Positions 25,219 through 32,753 of a DNA stretch of 39,504 bases are shown here, one piece after another (position 1 is the first letter of the stretch; the number at the start of each line of letters is the position of its first letter). Source of the DNA: an uncultured Tenacibaculum sp. GTDB taxonomy: Bacteria > Bacteroidota > Bacteroidia > Flavobacteriales > Flavobacteriaceae. A model generated the notes under the pieces. That model saw only the letters and a program-made list of their open reading frames with translations, did not search any database and was not told the DNA's origin. The stretch lies in the NCBI GenBank assembly GCA_947498055.1, contig CANMJA010000037.1, forward strand, positions 1 through 39,504. Direction: 5' to 3'. The translations under genes were made by a program, and so were the position numbers.

Positions 25219-25284
25219 ATATACTTAAGAAAACAAAAATCTTTTCTTTATAAAAACGATACTATTTAATTTAAAGTTTTTTGT

Positions 25285-25779
25285 TTAAAAATACAATGCA
25301 AAACCTATCAATCCTTGAAAAACTCCAGACTGCCCATCTTCTAATCCTACATTATACCTAACAGCTGGTTTAACACTCACGTTTTCTCCTAAAAAATATG
25401 CATAACCTGCTTGTAAGCCTAACCAATTTACACTTCCTCCATCAAAAGAAGAACCTGTAAAATCTATTCCAACAGGAAATTGCCCTCCAATATAGTACTC
25501 TGCTCCTATTTTATAGGTAAAAGATTCGTTTACATCATTATAACCTAAACCTGCTTTCACTGCTAAATCATCCATAAAGAAATATCCTCCATCTAAACCT
25601 ATAGCAAAACTTGAGCTTCCATTTGAAGAAGCAAAAGAAAAAGCTGTGTTTCCTGTTGATGCTGAACCTGTGTTAGCTTCAATTACAAATTTCCCTTTTT
25701 CCGTTTGTCCTTCAGATTCTTGTGCATTTGCTGTAAAACCTAAGATAGCTATAGCAATTGTTAACAATACTTTTTTCAT
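25285..25779 (-). CDS. Small outer membrane beta-barrel protein
   Basis: 164 residues. Signal peptide MKKVLLTIAIAILGFTANAQ, then about eight alternating strands typical of the small OmpA/OmpX-like barrels of Bacteroidota (FAIGLDGGYFFMDDLAVKAG, YKIGAEYYIGGQFPVGIDFT, WLGLQAGYAYFLG). It ends in an aromatic residue (GFALYF), the recognition end for outer membrane insertion by BAM. No enzymatic motif is present. The ligand or role is unknown; many relatives are abundant structural porin-like proteins. Confidence 0.88.
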   Translation of the reverse strand: MKKVLLTIAIAILGFTANAQESEGQTEKGKFVIEANTGSASTGNTAFSFASSNGSSSFAIGLDGGYFFMDDLAVKAGLGYNDVNESFTYKIGAEYYIGGQFPVGIDFTGSSFDGGSVNWLGLQAGYAYFLGENVSVKPAVRYNVGLEDGQSGVFQGLIGFALYF

Positions 25780-25813
25780 AATTTATATATTATTTAATTA
25801 ATTATTTGTTTGT

Positions 25814-25821
25814 CAAAAATA
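25814..25821 (-). promoter_or_regulatory. -7 promoter element of the small barrel gene
   Basis: Reads TATTTTTG on the minus strand, a full -7 match, 35 bases before the ATG at 25779. Confidence 0.45.
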
Positions 25822-25957
25822 GTATTAAACCCTATCTTAAATGCTATTAAACACATATTCGATTAGTTACAATAAATATTCGTGTATTTTTAATAAAATA
25901 AGTATCTTAATTAATAAAAGATAACTACTTTAGTTACTAAACAATTACTTTAGGTAT

Positions 25958-26644
25958 ATGAAAAGAATAGCAATACTTACTGGTGCTGGTATCAGTGCAG
26001 AAAGTGGTATTAGTACTTTTAGAGATGCAAATGGTTTGTGGGAAGGCCATGATATTATGCAGGTGGCATCTCCACAAGGCTTTTATAATAACCCTGAATT
26101 AGTTTTAGAGTTTTATAATCAACGTAGAAATCAATTACTAAAAACAGCACCTAATAAGGCACACTTCAATTTAAAAAAACTAGAAGAAAATTACCATGTC
26201 GATATCATTACTCAGAATGTAGATGATTTACATGAGAGAGCAGGTAGCAAAAACATTATTCATTTACATGGAGAATTACTAAAAGCAAGAAGTTCTAAAA
26301 ATGAAAAAGATGTTTTTAATTGGAATAAAGATATTGTATTAGGAGATACAGCTAAAGATGGATCTCAAATAAGGCCTCATATTGTTTGGTTTGGAGAAGA
26401 TGTTCCTTTGTTAGAAAAAGCTATAGAAATAACCGAAAAAGCTGCTGTTTTTATTGTCATTGGTACTTCTATGCAAGTGTATCCTGCTGCAAGTTTGGTT
26501 AATTTTGTTTCAAAAGATGCTTTAATTTATTTTATAGACCCCAAACCTTCTATAACTAAAAACGCTTTCAATAATTTAAAAATTATTAAAAGCGTTGCTA
26601 CTTTAGGTACAGATAAACTGTTAACAGATTTACTTAATGTTTAA
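25958..26644 (+). CDS. Sir2-family NAD-dependent protein deacylase without zinc cysteines
   Basis: 228 residues. Rossmann and NAD motifs are intact: GAGISAESGISTFRDANGLW, TQNVDDLH, catalytic H104 in HLHGEL and GTSMQVYPAASL. Y53 and R56 in EFYNQRR match the Tyr/Arg pair that binds acidic acyl groups in SIRT5-type (class III) sirtuins, so removal of succinyl or malonyl groups from lysine is plausible. The zinc module is altered: between residues 105 and 140, where four cysteines normally bind zinc, there are none, and the whole protein contains no cysteine. I believe this is seen in other Bacteroidota sirtuins, but it is unlike CobB. The last 11 bases overlap the convergent gene at 26634. Confidence 0.93.
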   Translation: MKRIAILTGAGISAESGISTFRDANGLWEGHDIMQVASPQGFYNNPELVLEFYNQRRNQLLKTAPNKAHFNLKKLEENYHVDIITQNVDDLHERAGSKNIIHLHGELLKARSSKNEKDVFNWNKDIVLGDTAKDGSQIRPHIVWFGEDVPLLEKAIEITEKAAVFIVIGTSMQVYPAASLVNFVSKDALIYFIDPKPSITKNAFNNLKIIKSVATLGTDKLLTDLLNV

Positions 26645-27017
26645 CATAAGTTACCATTAAATTATCTTCTTGTTTATCTCCTAAGTTTTCTATCAATTCT
26701 ACTATTAATTTTGCTTCTGTAATTTCAATAACTCTATGGAAAATTGTTTCAGAACCAGATATTTTAATCATTTTCTTTTCTTTATCATAAGTCCAAGAAG
26801 AAGTTTTCAAATCTCCAAAGTGATTTTCTTTTACTTTTCCATCCTTAGAATAAGATAACCATTCATCGTTTTTATCCGATGATACTTCAGGTTCTTCTCC
26901 TTTTTCTTGTATCGATTCTACAAACCATTTACCAGAGGTTAAGATACCTTCAATTTCTTGTGCTTTTACGGTAAAAGCTAATAAACCAAAAAATAATGCT
27001 ACTACTATTTTCTTCAT
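26634..27017 (-). CDS. Small exported lipocalin-like protein
   Basis: 127 residues. Signal peptide MKKIVVALFFGLLAFTVKAQ, then SGKWFVESIQEKG, a run of short strands (WLSYSKDGKVKENHF, SSWTYDKEKKMIKI) and a charged end. The GKWFV start and strand pattern resemble the lipocalin-like domain common in small exported Bacteroidota proteins. No binding residue can be identified. It overlaps the sirtuin gene tail to tail by 11 bases, so antisense pairing of the two mRNA ends is unavoidable unless transcription stops within them. Confidence 0.75.
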   Translation of the reverse strand: MKKIVVALFFGLLAFTVKAQEIEGILTSGKWFVESIQEKGEEPEVSSDKNDEWLSYSKDGKVKENHFGDLKTSSWTYDKEKKMIKISGSETIFHRVIEITEAKLIVELIENLGDKQEDNLMVTYVKH

Positions 27018-27079
27018 TTTAACAGATTGTGTTTACTACTAATATACAAAAGTTAGACCAAAATACTAAATGTTGTTAA

Positions 27080-27547
27080 TTAAGTTATAATTTTTTCAAA
27101 AAAATTATATAATTGTCCATTACTTATGGTGCTTCCTTTTTCAATTAAATCAAATATTTCTAAATTTCTCTCTAATTTATACATTTTTGTTGCACTAAAA
27201 AAATCTACTTCTTCTTTATTATAATTTTTTAATAACCATTCATAGCCTTCTTTTGTTAATAAATCTATACCAGAATTAACTTTTAATACAATTCTATTAA
27301 TTTCCTCTTCTTTACATTCAAATAAATTTAATGTGCTTTTAGAAAAGTGCTCTAAGTATTTTGTTTTATTTAAAACATCTTCCCAAACAATATCACTAAA
27401 GATATTCATCTCTTCTTCTACCATAGAAGAGTTTTCTATCTTCATTTTTTTCCACTCGTCTACATTTATACTTTGCGTTGCTAAAAATTTTGCAAATTCT
27501 TCATGTAAATTTTCAAACTGTTCTTTAGTTAACTTTCTATACTTCAT
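27080..27547 (-). CDS. Conserved small cytoplasmic protein, DUF6495-like
   Basis: 155 residues, acidic, all-helical by appearance, with no signal peptide or membrane segment. MKYRKLTKEQFENLHEEFAKFL at the start and FLATQSINVDEWKKMK are typical of a flavobacterial conserved family that I recall as DUF6495 (from memory, so tentative). Its start lies 11 bases inside the end of the M23 peptidase gene, indicating coupled translation. The function is unknown; the pairing with a cell-wall-type peptidase is the only clue. Confidence 0.8.
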   Translation of the reverse strand: MKYRKLTKEQFENLHEEFAKFLATQSINVDEWKKMKIENSSMVEEEMNIFSDIVWEDVLNKTKYLEHFSKSTLNLFECKEEEINRIVLKVNSGIDLLTKEGYEWLLKNYNKEEVDFFSATKMYKLERNLEIFDLIEKGSTISNGQLYNFFEKIIT

Positions 27548-28220
27548 AAGGCAATTTTAATAACAGGTTTGGGTTTGGACAATTCTTTTTATAAAATTCT
27601 AAATCGTTAACAGCACTTACTCCAGGATAGTCTCCTTTATTATTTTTAATATCTAAAATTAATTGAAAATGTAAATGTGGAGCATAATCTCCATTAATAC
27701 TATTATCTCCTAAGAAACCTATCATTTCTTGTCTTCTAACTTTTTTTCCTATTTTTATATTCTCTATAGATTCTTTTGATAAGTGTCCATATAATGAGTA
27801 AAATACTTTTTCATTTAATTCGTGCTTAAGTATAATTGTAGGACCATAATCTCCATGATTTTTATTATTCTTAAAGCTATGGATTACCCCATCTAATACT
27901 GCTAATACTTTGGTTCCTTTTTTACACCATAAATCTATTCCTAAATGAATATTCCTATCTTCTAAATTAGATGTTTGAAAATAAGAACTTCTTTTATAAA
28001 TATCTCTAGTCTCTAAGTACCCTCCAAAAGCTACTTTAGCCTCTTTTCTTTTTAAGAAAGCTGCTATATAATTTTCCCATTCTTTAGATGAAGAAACATT
28101 AAACGTTTTTAATTCTTCATTATCAGAAGATATAGATATTTGTATATAATCTTTAATAGAAATATCTTCATCTATTACTTTTAAAGATATTTCATTTATT
28201 GATTTTAAAAATTCTTCCAT
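27537..28220 (-). CDS. M23 family metallopeptidase without a signal peptide
   Basis: 227 residues. The LytM/M23 zinc site is complete: H92 and D96 in HLGIDLW, H146 in YGHLS, and H182 and H184 in PHLHF. Such enzymes cut peptide cross-links in peptidoglycan. Residues 1-80 form a helical and strand region with no export signal visible, which is odd for a cell-wall enzyme; export could be non-classical, or the substrate could be a cytoplasmic peptide. The order H-x3-D, GHL, HLHF and the spacing are normal, so activity is likely. It is the first gene of a coupled pair with 27080-27547. Confidence 0.88.
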   Translation of the reverse strand: MEEFLKSINEISLKVIDEDISIKDYIQISISSDNEELKTFNVSSSKEWENYIAAFLKRKEAKVAFGGYLETRDIYKRSSYFQTSNLEDRNIHLGIDLWCKKGTKVLAVLDGVIHSFKNNKNHGDYGPTIILKHELNEKVFYSLYGHLSKESIENIKIGKKVRRQEMIGFLGDNSINGDYAPHLHFQLILDIKNNKGDYPGVSAVNDLEFYKKNCPNPNLLLKLPYEV

Positions 28221-28232
28221 TTTGTAAAAATA

Positions 28233-28260
28233 AAAAAGTGCAGTTAAAACTGCACTTTTT
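28233..28260. terminator. Terminator of the repeat lipoprotein gene
   Basis: Perfect 12-base stem AAAAAGTGCAGT / ACTGCACTTTTT with a 4-base loop. It lies 24 bases after the lipoprotein stop (28285) and just before the M23 gene start (28220), insulating the two. Confidence 0.85.
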
Positions 28261-28284
28261 ACAAAATATTATTTTATTTTTTTA

Positions 28285-30174
28285 TTATCTAGTAACTGTT
28301 CCTGAAATAGATAGTACTGGACCTGCTCCCATATTAATAACAGTATGATCTGCTGCCATAGCTGGTACACCATGTGCTAATGGTTTTAAAGCAAATGGTG
28401 CAGGACTATTATCTGGACTAGGTTCTACAGAAATAACAACTGTACTTCCTCTTAAATCTGTAGGAAAAGTAACACCTGCTGCACTTCCCATAACATAGTC
28501 TTCTCCAGGGTATCCTGGTCCATTGTTATCAGCTCCTTTATATGGAGAAGTCGCTGCATTATCATCTGCTGCTGCTGGATCAACAAAAGTACCTGTACTA
28601 ACCGGTGTTCCACCTAAAACAACCCATCCTTCATATTTCCATCCTGCTGGTAATGTTGGTAAATCTAATCCTGCTGTAGCTGGCATTGCTGAGTTATCTA
28701 AAAACCAAACTCCACTAAATTCATTAGAAGCATCCATATCTGTAGGAGTTGCTAAAATATATTTCCCTGTTGAAGTACTGAAATCACCAACCATGTCTAC
28801 AGAAGAAACACTTGCTGAACTTCCAGAAAAATCTCCAATTAATAATTTTGTATCTGCTGGTGCAGGATCAGGGTCAACAGTTGGCTCTATAGACAAAACA
28901 AATTTTGTTGCATCTGCTAACATTGTAGGATCTACAAAAAATTCTTCCTGAGATAATTCTCCCATATCGTTAACACTAAAAACACCTGTTGTTACTGGAG
29001 CTCCATTAACAATGATCCATCCTTCATATTTAAAATCATCTCCTAAGTTTTCTAACCCAGCAATATCTAAAGTTAATTTTGCCGCTGCTGTTCTATTTAC
29101 AGTTATTGAATTAGATAAACTAAATATACCTTTTAAATCATTTGCATTTTTATCTGCTTCTAAACCTATATCAGCTGCTTCCCCTTCGTAACGAATGTAC
29201 CAAATTAAACAAACTCCATTACCTGCTCCATCTAAATTTGCTCCTTCTAATGCTGCTAAAGTTGGTGGTAAACCTAAAATTTTACCTGCATCATCTGTAA
29301 TAATATATGAACTATTGGTTCCTACTGATGTTCCTGTAATAGAAATTCCTGAAACATTATCTACTACACCATCTCCTACTAAAAAGTTAAAAGGCCCTCC
29401 TACTAAAGTTCCTGCTACTGGAGCAGCTACTCTATTCACTTCTATTGAGTTAGATAAACTAAACACACCTTCTAAATCAGTCGCATTTTTATCTGCTTCT
29501 AAACCTATATCTGCTGCTTCTCCTTCATAACGAATATACCAAATAAAACATTTACCTACTCCTGCTCCATCTAAATCTGCACTTTCTAATGCTGCTTTAT
29601 CTCCTGGTAAACCTAAAATTTTACCAGCTTCATCTGTAATAATAAATGAACTATTGGTTCCTTCTGGTGTTCCTGTAACTTCTATTCCTGATACATTATC
29701 TACAGTACCATCACCTACTACAAAAGTAAAAGGTCCTCCTGTTAATGTTCCTGCATTAGGTCCTCCTTGTCTGTTTACATCTATTCTATTTGATAAATCG
29801 AAACTACGAGGATCTTTTAAATCATTTGCATTTTTTCCTATTTCTAAACCTTGTAAGTCATTCTCATATGCAATATACCATATGTAACATGTTCCTGGAT
29901 CTGGTTCATCAAAATCAACTCCTTCTAATGCTGCTAAATTTGGAGGTAATCCCAAAATCACACCTGCATCATCTGTAATAATAAATGATGTATTAGATCC
30001 TTTAACATTATCATCTATTGAAATTCCAGATACCATATCTGGCTTACCATCCTTAAAAAATGTAAACGGCCCTCCTGTTAATGTTCCTGCATTAAGTTCT
30101 ACTACATTTTCATCATCACTACATGAAGAAAATGATAATGCCAATGCCAAAACTCCATAAAATAATTTTTTCAT
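28285..30174 (-). CDS. Surface lipoprotein with three tandem 113-residue repeats and an RskA-like end
   Basis: 629 residues. Signal peptide with a lipobox (ALSFSSC, C18). Residues 29-140, 141-253 and 254-366 are three copies of one unit: AGTL-GGPF-F--DG--D-VSGI, then NSSFIITD-AGKILGLP, then C-IWYI-YE and FSLSN-I-VNR, each with one conserved cysteine (C96, C209, C322). Similar GGPFxF...IITD...GILGLP units occur in large secreted Bacteroidota proteins. From 367 to 629 a different region has two related halves: KYEGWIIVNGAPVTTGVF (382-399) and KYEGWVVLGGTPVSTGTF (513-530), the second ending in ISVEPSPDNSPAP. This pattern resembles the extracytoplasmic part of anti-sigma-K factor RskA. The role is unknown; adhesion or matrix binding is a guess. 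Confidence 0.88.
   Translation of the reverse strand: MKKLFYGVLALALSFSSCSDDENVVELNAGTLTGGPFTFFKDGKPDMVSGISIDDNVKGSNTSFIITDDAGVILGLPPNLAALEGVDFDEPDPGTCYIWYIAYENDLQGLEIGKNANDLKDPRSFDLSNRIDVNRQGGPNAGTLTGGPFTFVVGDGTVDNVSGIEVTGTPEGTNSSFIITDEAGKILGLPGDKAALESADLDGAGVGKCFIWYIRYEGEAADIGLEADKNATDLEGVFSLSNSIEVNRVAAPVAGTLVGGPFNFLVGDGVVDNVSGISITGTSVGTNSSYIITDDAGKILGLPPTLAALEGANLDGAGNGVCLIWYIRYEGEAADIGLEADKNANDLKGIFSLSNSITVNRTAAAKLTLDIAGLENLGDDFKYEGWIIVNGAPVTTGVFSVNDMGELSQEEFFVDPTMLADATKFVLSIEPTVDPDPAPADTKLLIGDFSGSSASVSSVDMVGDFSTSTGKYILATPTDMDASNEFSGVWFLDNSAMPATAGLDLPTLPAGWKYEGWVVLGGTPVSTGTFVDPAAADDNAATSPYKGADNNGPGYPGEDYVMGSAAGVTFPTDLRGSTVVISVEPSPDNSPAPFALKPLAHGVPAMAADHTVINMGAGPVLSISGTVTR
29077..30093 (-). 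repeat. Three tandem 339-base repeats inside the lipoprotein gene
   Basis: The DNA encoding residues 28-366 is a threefold direct repeat with a period of about 339 bases. The middle and third copies are the most alike (both encode IRYEGEAADIGLEADKNA), so they separated most recently. Recombination between copies could change the repeat number. Confidence 0.8.
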
Positions 30175-30238
30175 TCTAAATTAGTTTTATTGTTAATTTG
30201 TCGTCTACGTCGTAACAATTTATAAGAACTTACAAAAA

Positions 30239-30262
30239 AACTCCTAAATTTCTTTAGGAGTT
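30239..30262 (-). terminator. Aconitase terminator
   Basis: Stem AACTCCTAA / TTAGGAGTT with a 6-base loop; on the minus strand it is followed by a run of T. It lies 28 bases after the aconitase stop at 30291. Confidence 0.75.
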
Positions 30263-30290
30263 CATAATTTGAATATTTTGTGAAATAATT

Positions 30291-32558
30291 TTAAGCGTTT
30301 TGTTTTTTAATTAGGTTTAATGCAGAACCTTCATGGTACCATTCTATTTGACCAGCATTATAGGTATGGTTCGTTTTTATAACATCTTTACTACCATCTG
30401 CATGAACAACTTCTATTGTTAATGGTTTATTTGGTGCAAACTCATGTAAATCTAAAAAATTAAACGTATCGTCTTCTTTTATTAAATCATAATCTGATTC
30501 GTCTGCAAAAGTTAAACCTAACATACCTTGTTTTTTAAGATTTGTTTCATGAATACGTGCAAAAGATTTTACAATTACAGCAACGACTCCTAAGTGACGA
30601 GGCTCCATAGCTGCATGTTCACGAGAAGATCCTTCTCCATAATTATGATCCCCTATTACTATGGTATGTATTCCTGCTTTTTTATAGGCTCTTTGTGTAG
30701 CTGGTACTGCATCATATTCTCCTGTTAATTGACTCTTAACAAAATTTGTTTGCTTATTATATGCATTCACAGCTCCTATTAAACAATTATTAGAAATATT
30801 ATCTAAATGACCTCTATAGCGTAACCATGGACCTGCCATAGAAATATGGTCTGTAGTACATTTTCCGTAAGCTTTAATTAATAATTTTGCTCCTTTAATT
30901 TCATTTCCTATAGGTGTGAAAGGTGTTAACAACTCTAAACGTTCTGAAGTTGGACTTACAACCACTTCTACACCACTACCGTCTTCCATTGGTTCTAAAT
31001 ACCCATTATCTTTTACTTCAAAACCTTTTGGTGGTAATTCCCATCCTGTAGGTTCTTCTAATAGCACTTCTTCTCCTTTTTCATTTATTAATGTATCTGT
31101 CATCGGATTAAAATCTAATCGCCCTGCAATTGCTATTGCAGCGGTTAATTCAGGAGAAGCGACAAAAGCATGTGTATTGGGGTTTCCATCTGCACGTTTC
31201 GCAAAATTTCTATTAAAAGAATGTACTATACTATTTTTAGGTGCATTTTTAGGATCGTTATATCTAGCCCATTGACCAATACATGGTCCACAAGCATTGG
31301 TAAATATTGTAGCGTCTAATTGCTCAAATAAATCTAAAATACCATCTCTTTCTGCTGTATAACGAACTTGTTCTGAACCAGGATTAATTCCTAATTCTGC
31401 CTTCATTTTTAACCCTTTATCTAAAGCCTGTTTTGCTATAGAAGATGCTCTTGACAAATCTTCATAAGAAGAATTAGTACAAGACCCTATTAAGCCCCAT
31501 TCTACTTTTAAAGGCCAATCATTCTTTTCAGCTTTAACTTGCATGTCTTTACCTGCTGCTGTAGATAAATCTGGTGTAAATGGGCCATTTAAAAGTGGAC
31601 CTAATTCAGATAAGTTAATTTCTATTACTTTATCAAAATAGTTTTCTGGATTTGCATATACCTCGGTATCTCCCGTTAAATATTCTTTTACTTCATTTGC
31701 TGCATCTGCAACTTCTGCACGATCTGTAGCTCTTAAATAGCGCTCCATAGATTCATCGTAACCAAATGTAGAAGTAGTAGCTCCTATTTCTGCTCCCATA
31801 TTACAAATGGTTCCTTTTCCTGTACACGACATTGCCGTAGCTCCTTCTCCAAAATATTCAACAATTGCATCTGTTCCTCCTTTAGCTGAAACTATTTCTG
31901 CTACTTTTAAAATAACATCTTTTGGAGCAGTCCAACCCGATAGTTTTCCTGTTAATTTAACTCCTATTAACTTTGGAAATTTTAACTCCCAAGGCATTCC
32001 TGCCATCACATCTACAGCATCTGCTCCTCCAACACCAATTGCTACCATTCCTAGACCTCCTGCATTCACTGTATGAGAATCCGTTCCAATCATCATTCCT
32101 CCAGGAAATGCATAGTTTTCTAATACTACTTGATGAATAATTCCTGCACCAGGTTTCCAAAAACCAATTCCATATTTATTAGATACAGATTCTAAAAAAT
32201 TAAAAACTTCACTACTTACGTCGTTTGCATTTTTTAGATCTTTAGCCGCTCCTTCTTTCGCTTGAATTAAGTGATCGCAATGTACTGTTGTTGGTACTGC
32301 CACGCTTTTTTTACCTGCTTGCATAAATTGTAACAAAGCCATTTGAGCTGTTGCATCTTGACAAGCTACTCTATCTGGTGCAAAATCAACATAATCTTTA
32401 CCTCTTTGATATGCAGTTGTTGGTTTTCCGTCCCATAGATGTGTATATAAAATCTTCTCAGCTAAAGTTAATGGTTTACTAGTAATTTTTCGAGCAGCAT
32501 CTACCCTTTCCACTACTTTACTGTAAACTTCTTTAATCATTTTAATATCAAAAGCCAT
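30291..32558 (-). CDS. Aconitate hydratase, mitochondrial type
   Basis: 755 residues. It converts citrate to isocitrate through cis-aconitate in the TCA cycle. The iron-sulfur ligands are visible: C360 in GSCTNSSYEDL, and C423 and C426 in NACGPCIGQW. Other family segments are VPTTVHCDHLIQA, GTDSHTVNAGGLG and GDHNYGEGSSREHAAMEPRHLG, the swivelling domain loop. Length and motifs match the mitochondrial-type aconitase (about 750-780 residues) rather than the longer AcnA/IRP1 type. The neighbour 196 bases upstream on the same strand is AcnB, so the cell encodes two unrelated-architecture aconitases side by side, each with its own terminator. Confidence 0.95.
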   Translation of the reverse strand: MAFDIKMIKEVYSKVVERVDAARKITSKPLTLAEKILYTHLWDGKPTTAYQRGKDYVDFAPDRVACQDATAQMALLQFMQAGKKSVAVPTTVHCDHLIQAKEGAAKDLKNANDVSSEVFNFLESVSNKYGIGFWKPGAGIIHQVVLENYAFPGGMMIGTDSHTVNAGGLGMVAIGVGGADAVDVMAGMPWELKFPKLIGVKLTGKLSGWTAPKDVILKVAEIVSAKGGTDAIVEYFGEGATAMSCTGKGTICNMGAEIGATTSTFGYDESMERYLRATDRAEVADAANEVKEYLTGDTEVYANPENYFDKVIEINLSELGPLLNGPFTPDLSTAAGKDMQVKAEKNDWPLKVEWGLIGSCTNSSYEDLSRASSIAKQALDKGLKMKAELGINPGSEQVRYTAERDGILDLFEQLDATIFTNACGPCIGQWARYNDPKNAPKNSIVHSFNRNFAKRADGNPNTHAFVASPELTAAIAIAGRLDFNPMTDTLINEKGEEVLLEEPTGWELPPKGFEVKDNGYLEPMEDGSGVEVVVSPTSERLELLTPFTPIGNEIKGAKLLIKAYGKCTTDHISMAGPWLRYRGHLDNISNNCLIGAVNAYNKQTNFVKSQLTGEYDAVPATQRAYKKAGIHTIVIGDHNYGEGSSREHAAMEPRHLGVVAVIVKSFARIHETNLKKQGMLGLTFADESDYDLIKEDDTFNFLDLHEFAPNKPLTIEVVHADGSKDVIKTNHTYNAGQIEWYHEGSALNLIKKQNA

Positions 32559-32702
32559 TGAATTATTTTTTTCGTTTATCTACGAATTTAGCAAAAAAAT
32601 TAGGACAGTATGAATGTTAACTATTTAATTATAATGAATATAAATAGTGAAACTATGTAATTTAAAACTCGTTTATTCATTTTTAATTATTTCTTAAACT
32701 AA

Positions 32703-32731
32703 AAAAGCCCTAGCATAAAACTAGGGCTTTT
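32703..32731 (-). terminator. acnB terminator
   Basis: Perfect 11-base stem AAAAGCCCTAG / CTAGGGCTTTT with a 7-base loop, 23 bases after the acnB stop. It separates acnB from the aconitase gene that follows. Confidence 0.85.
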
Positions 32732-32753
32732 GAATTTTATAACAACTTAGTAA

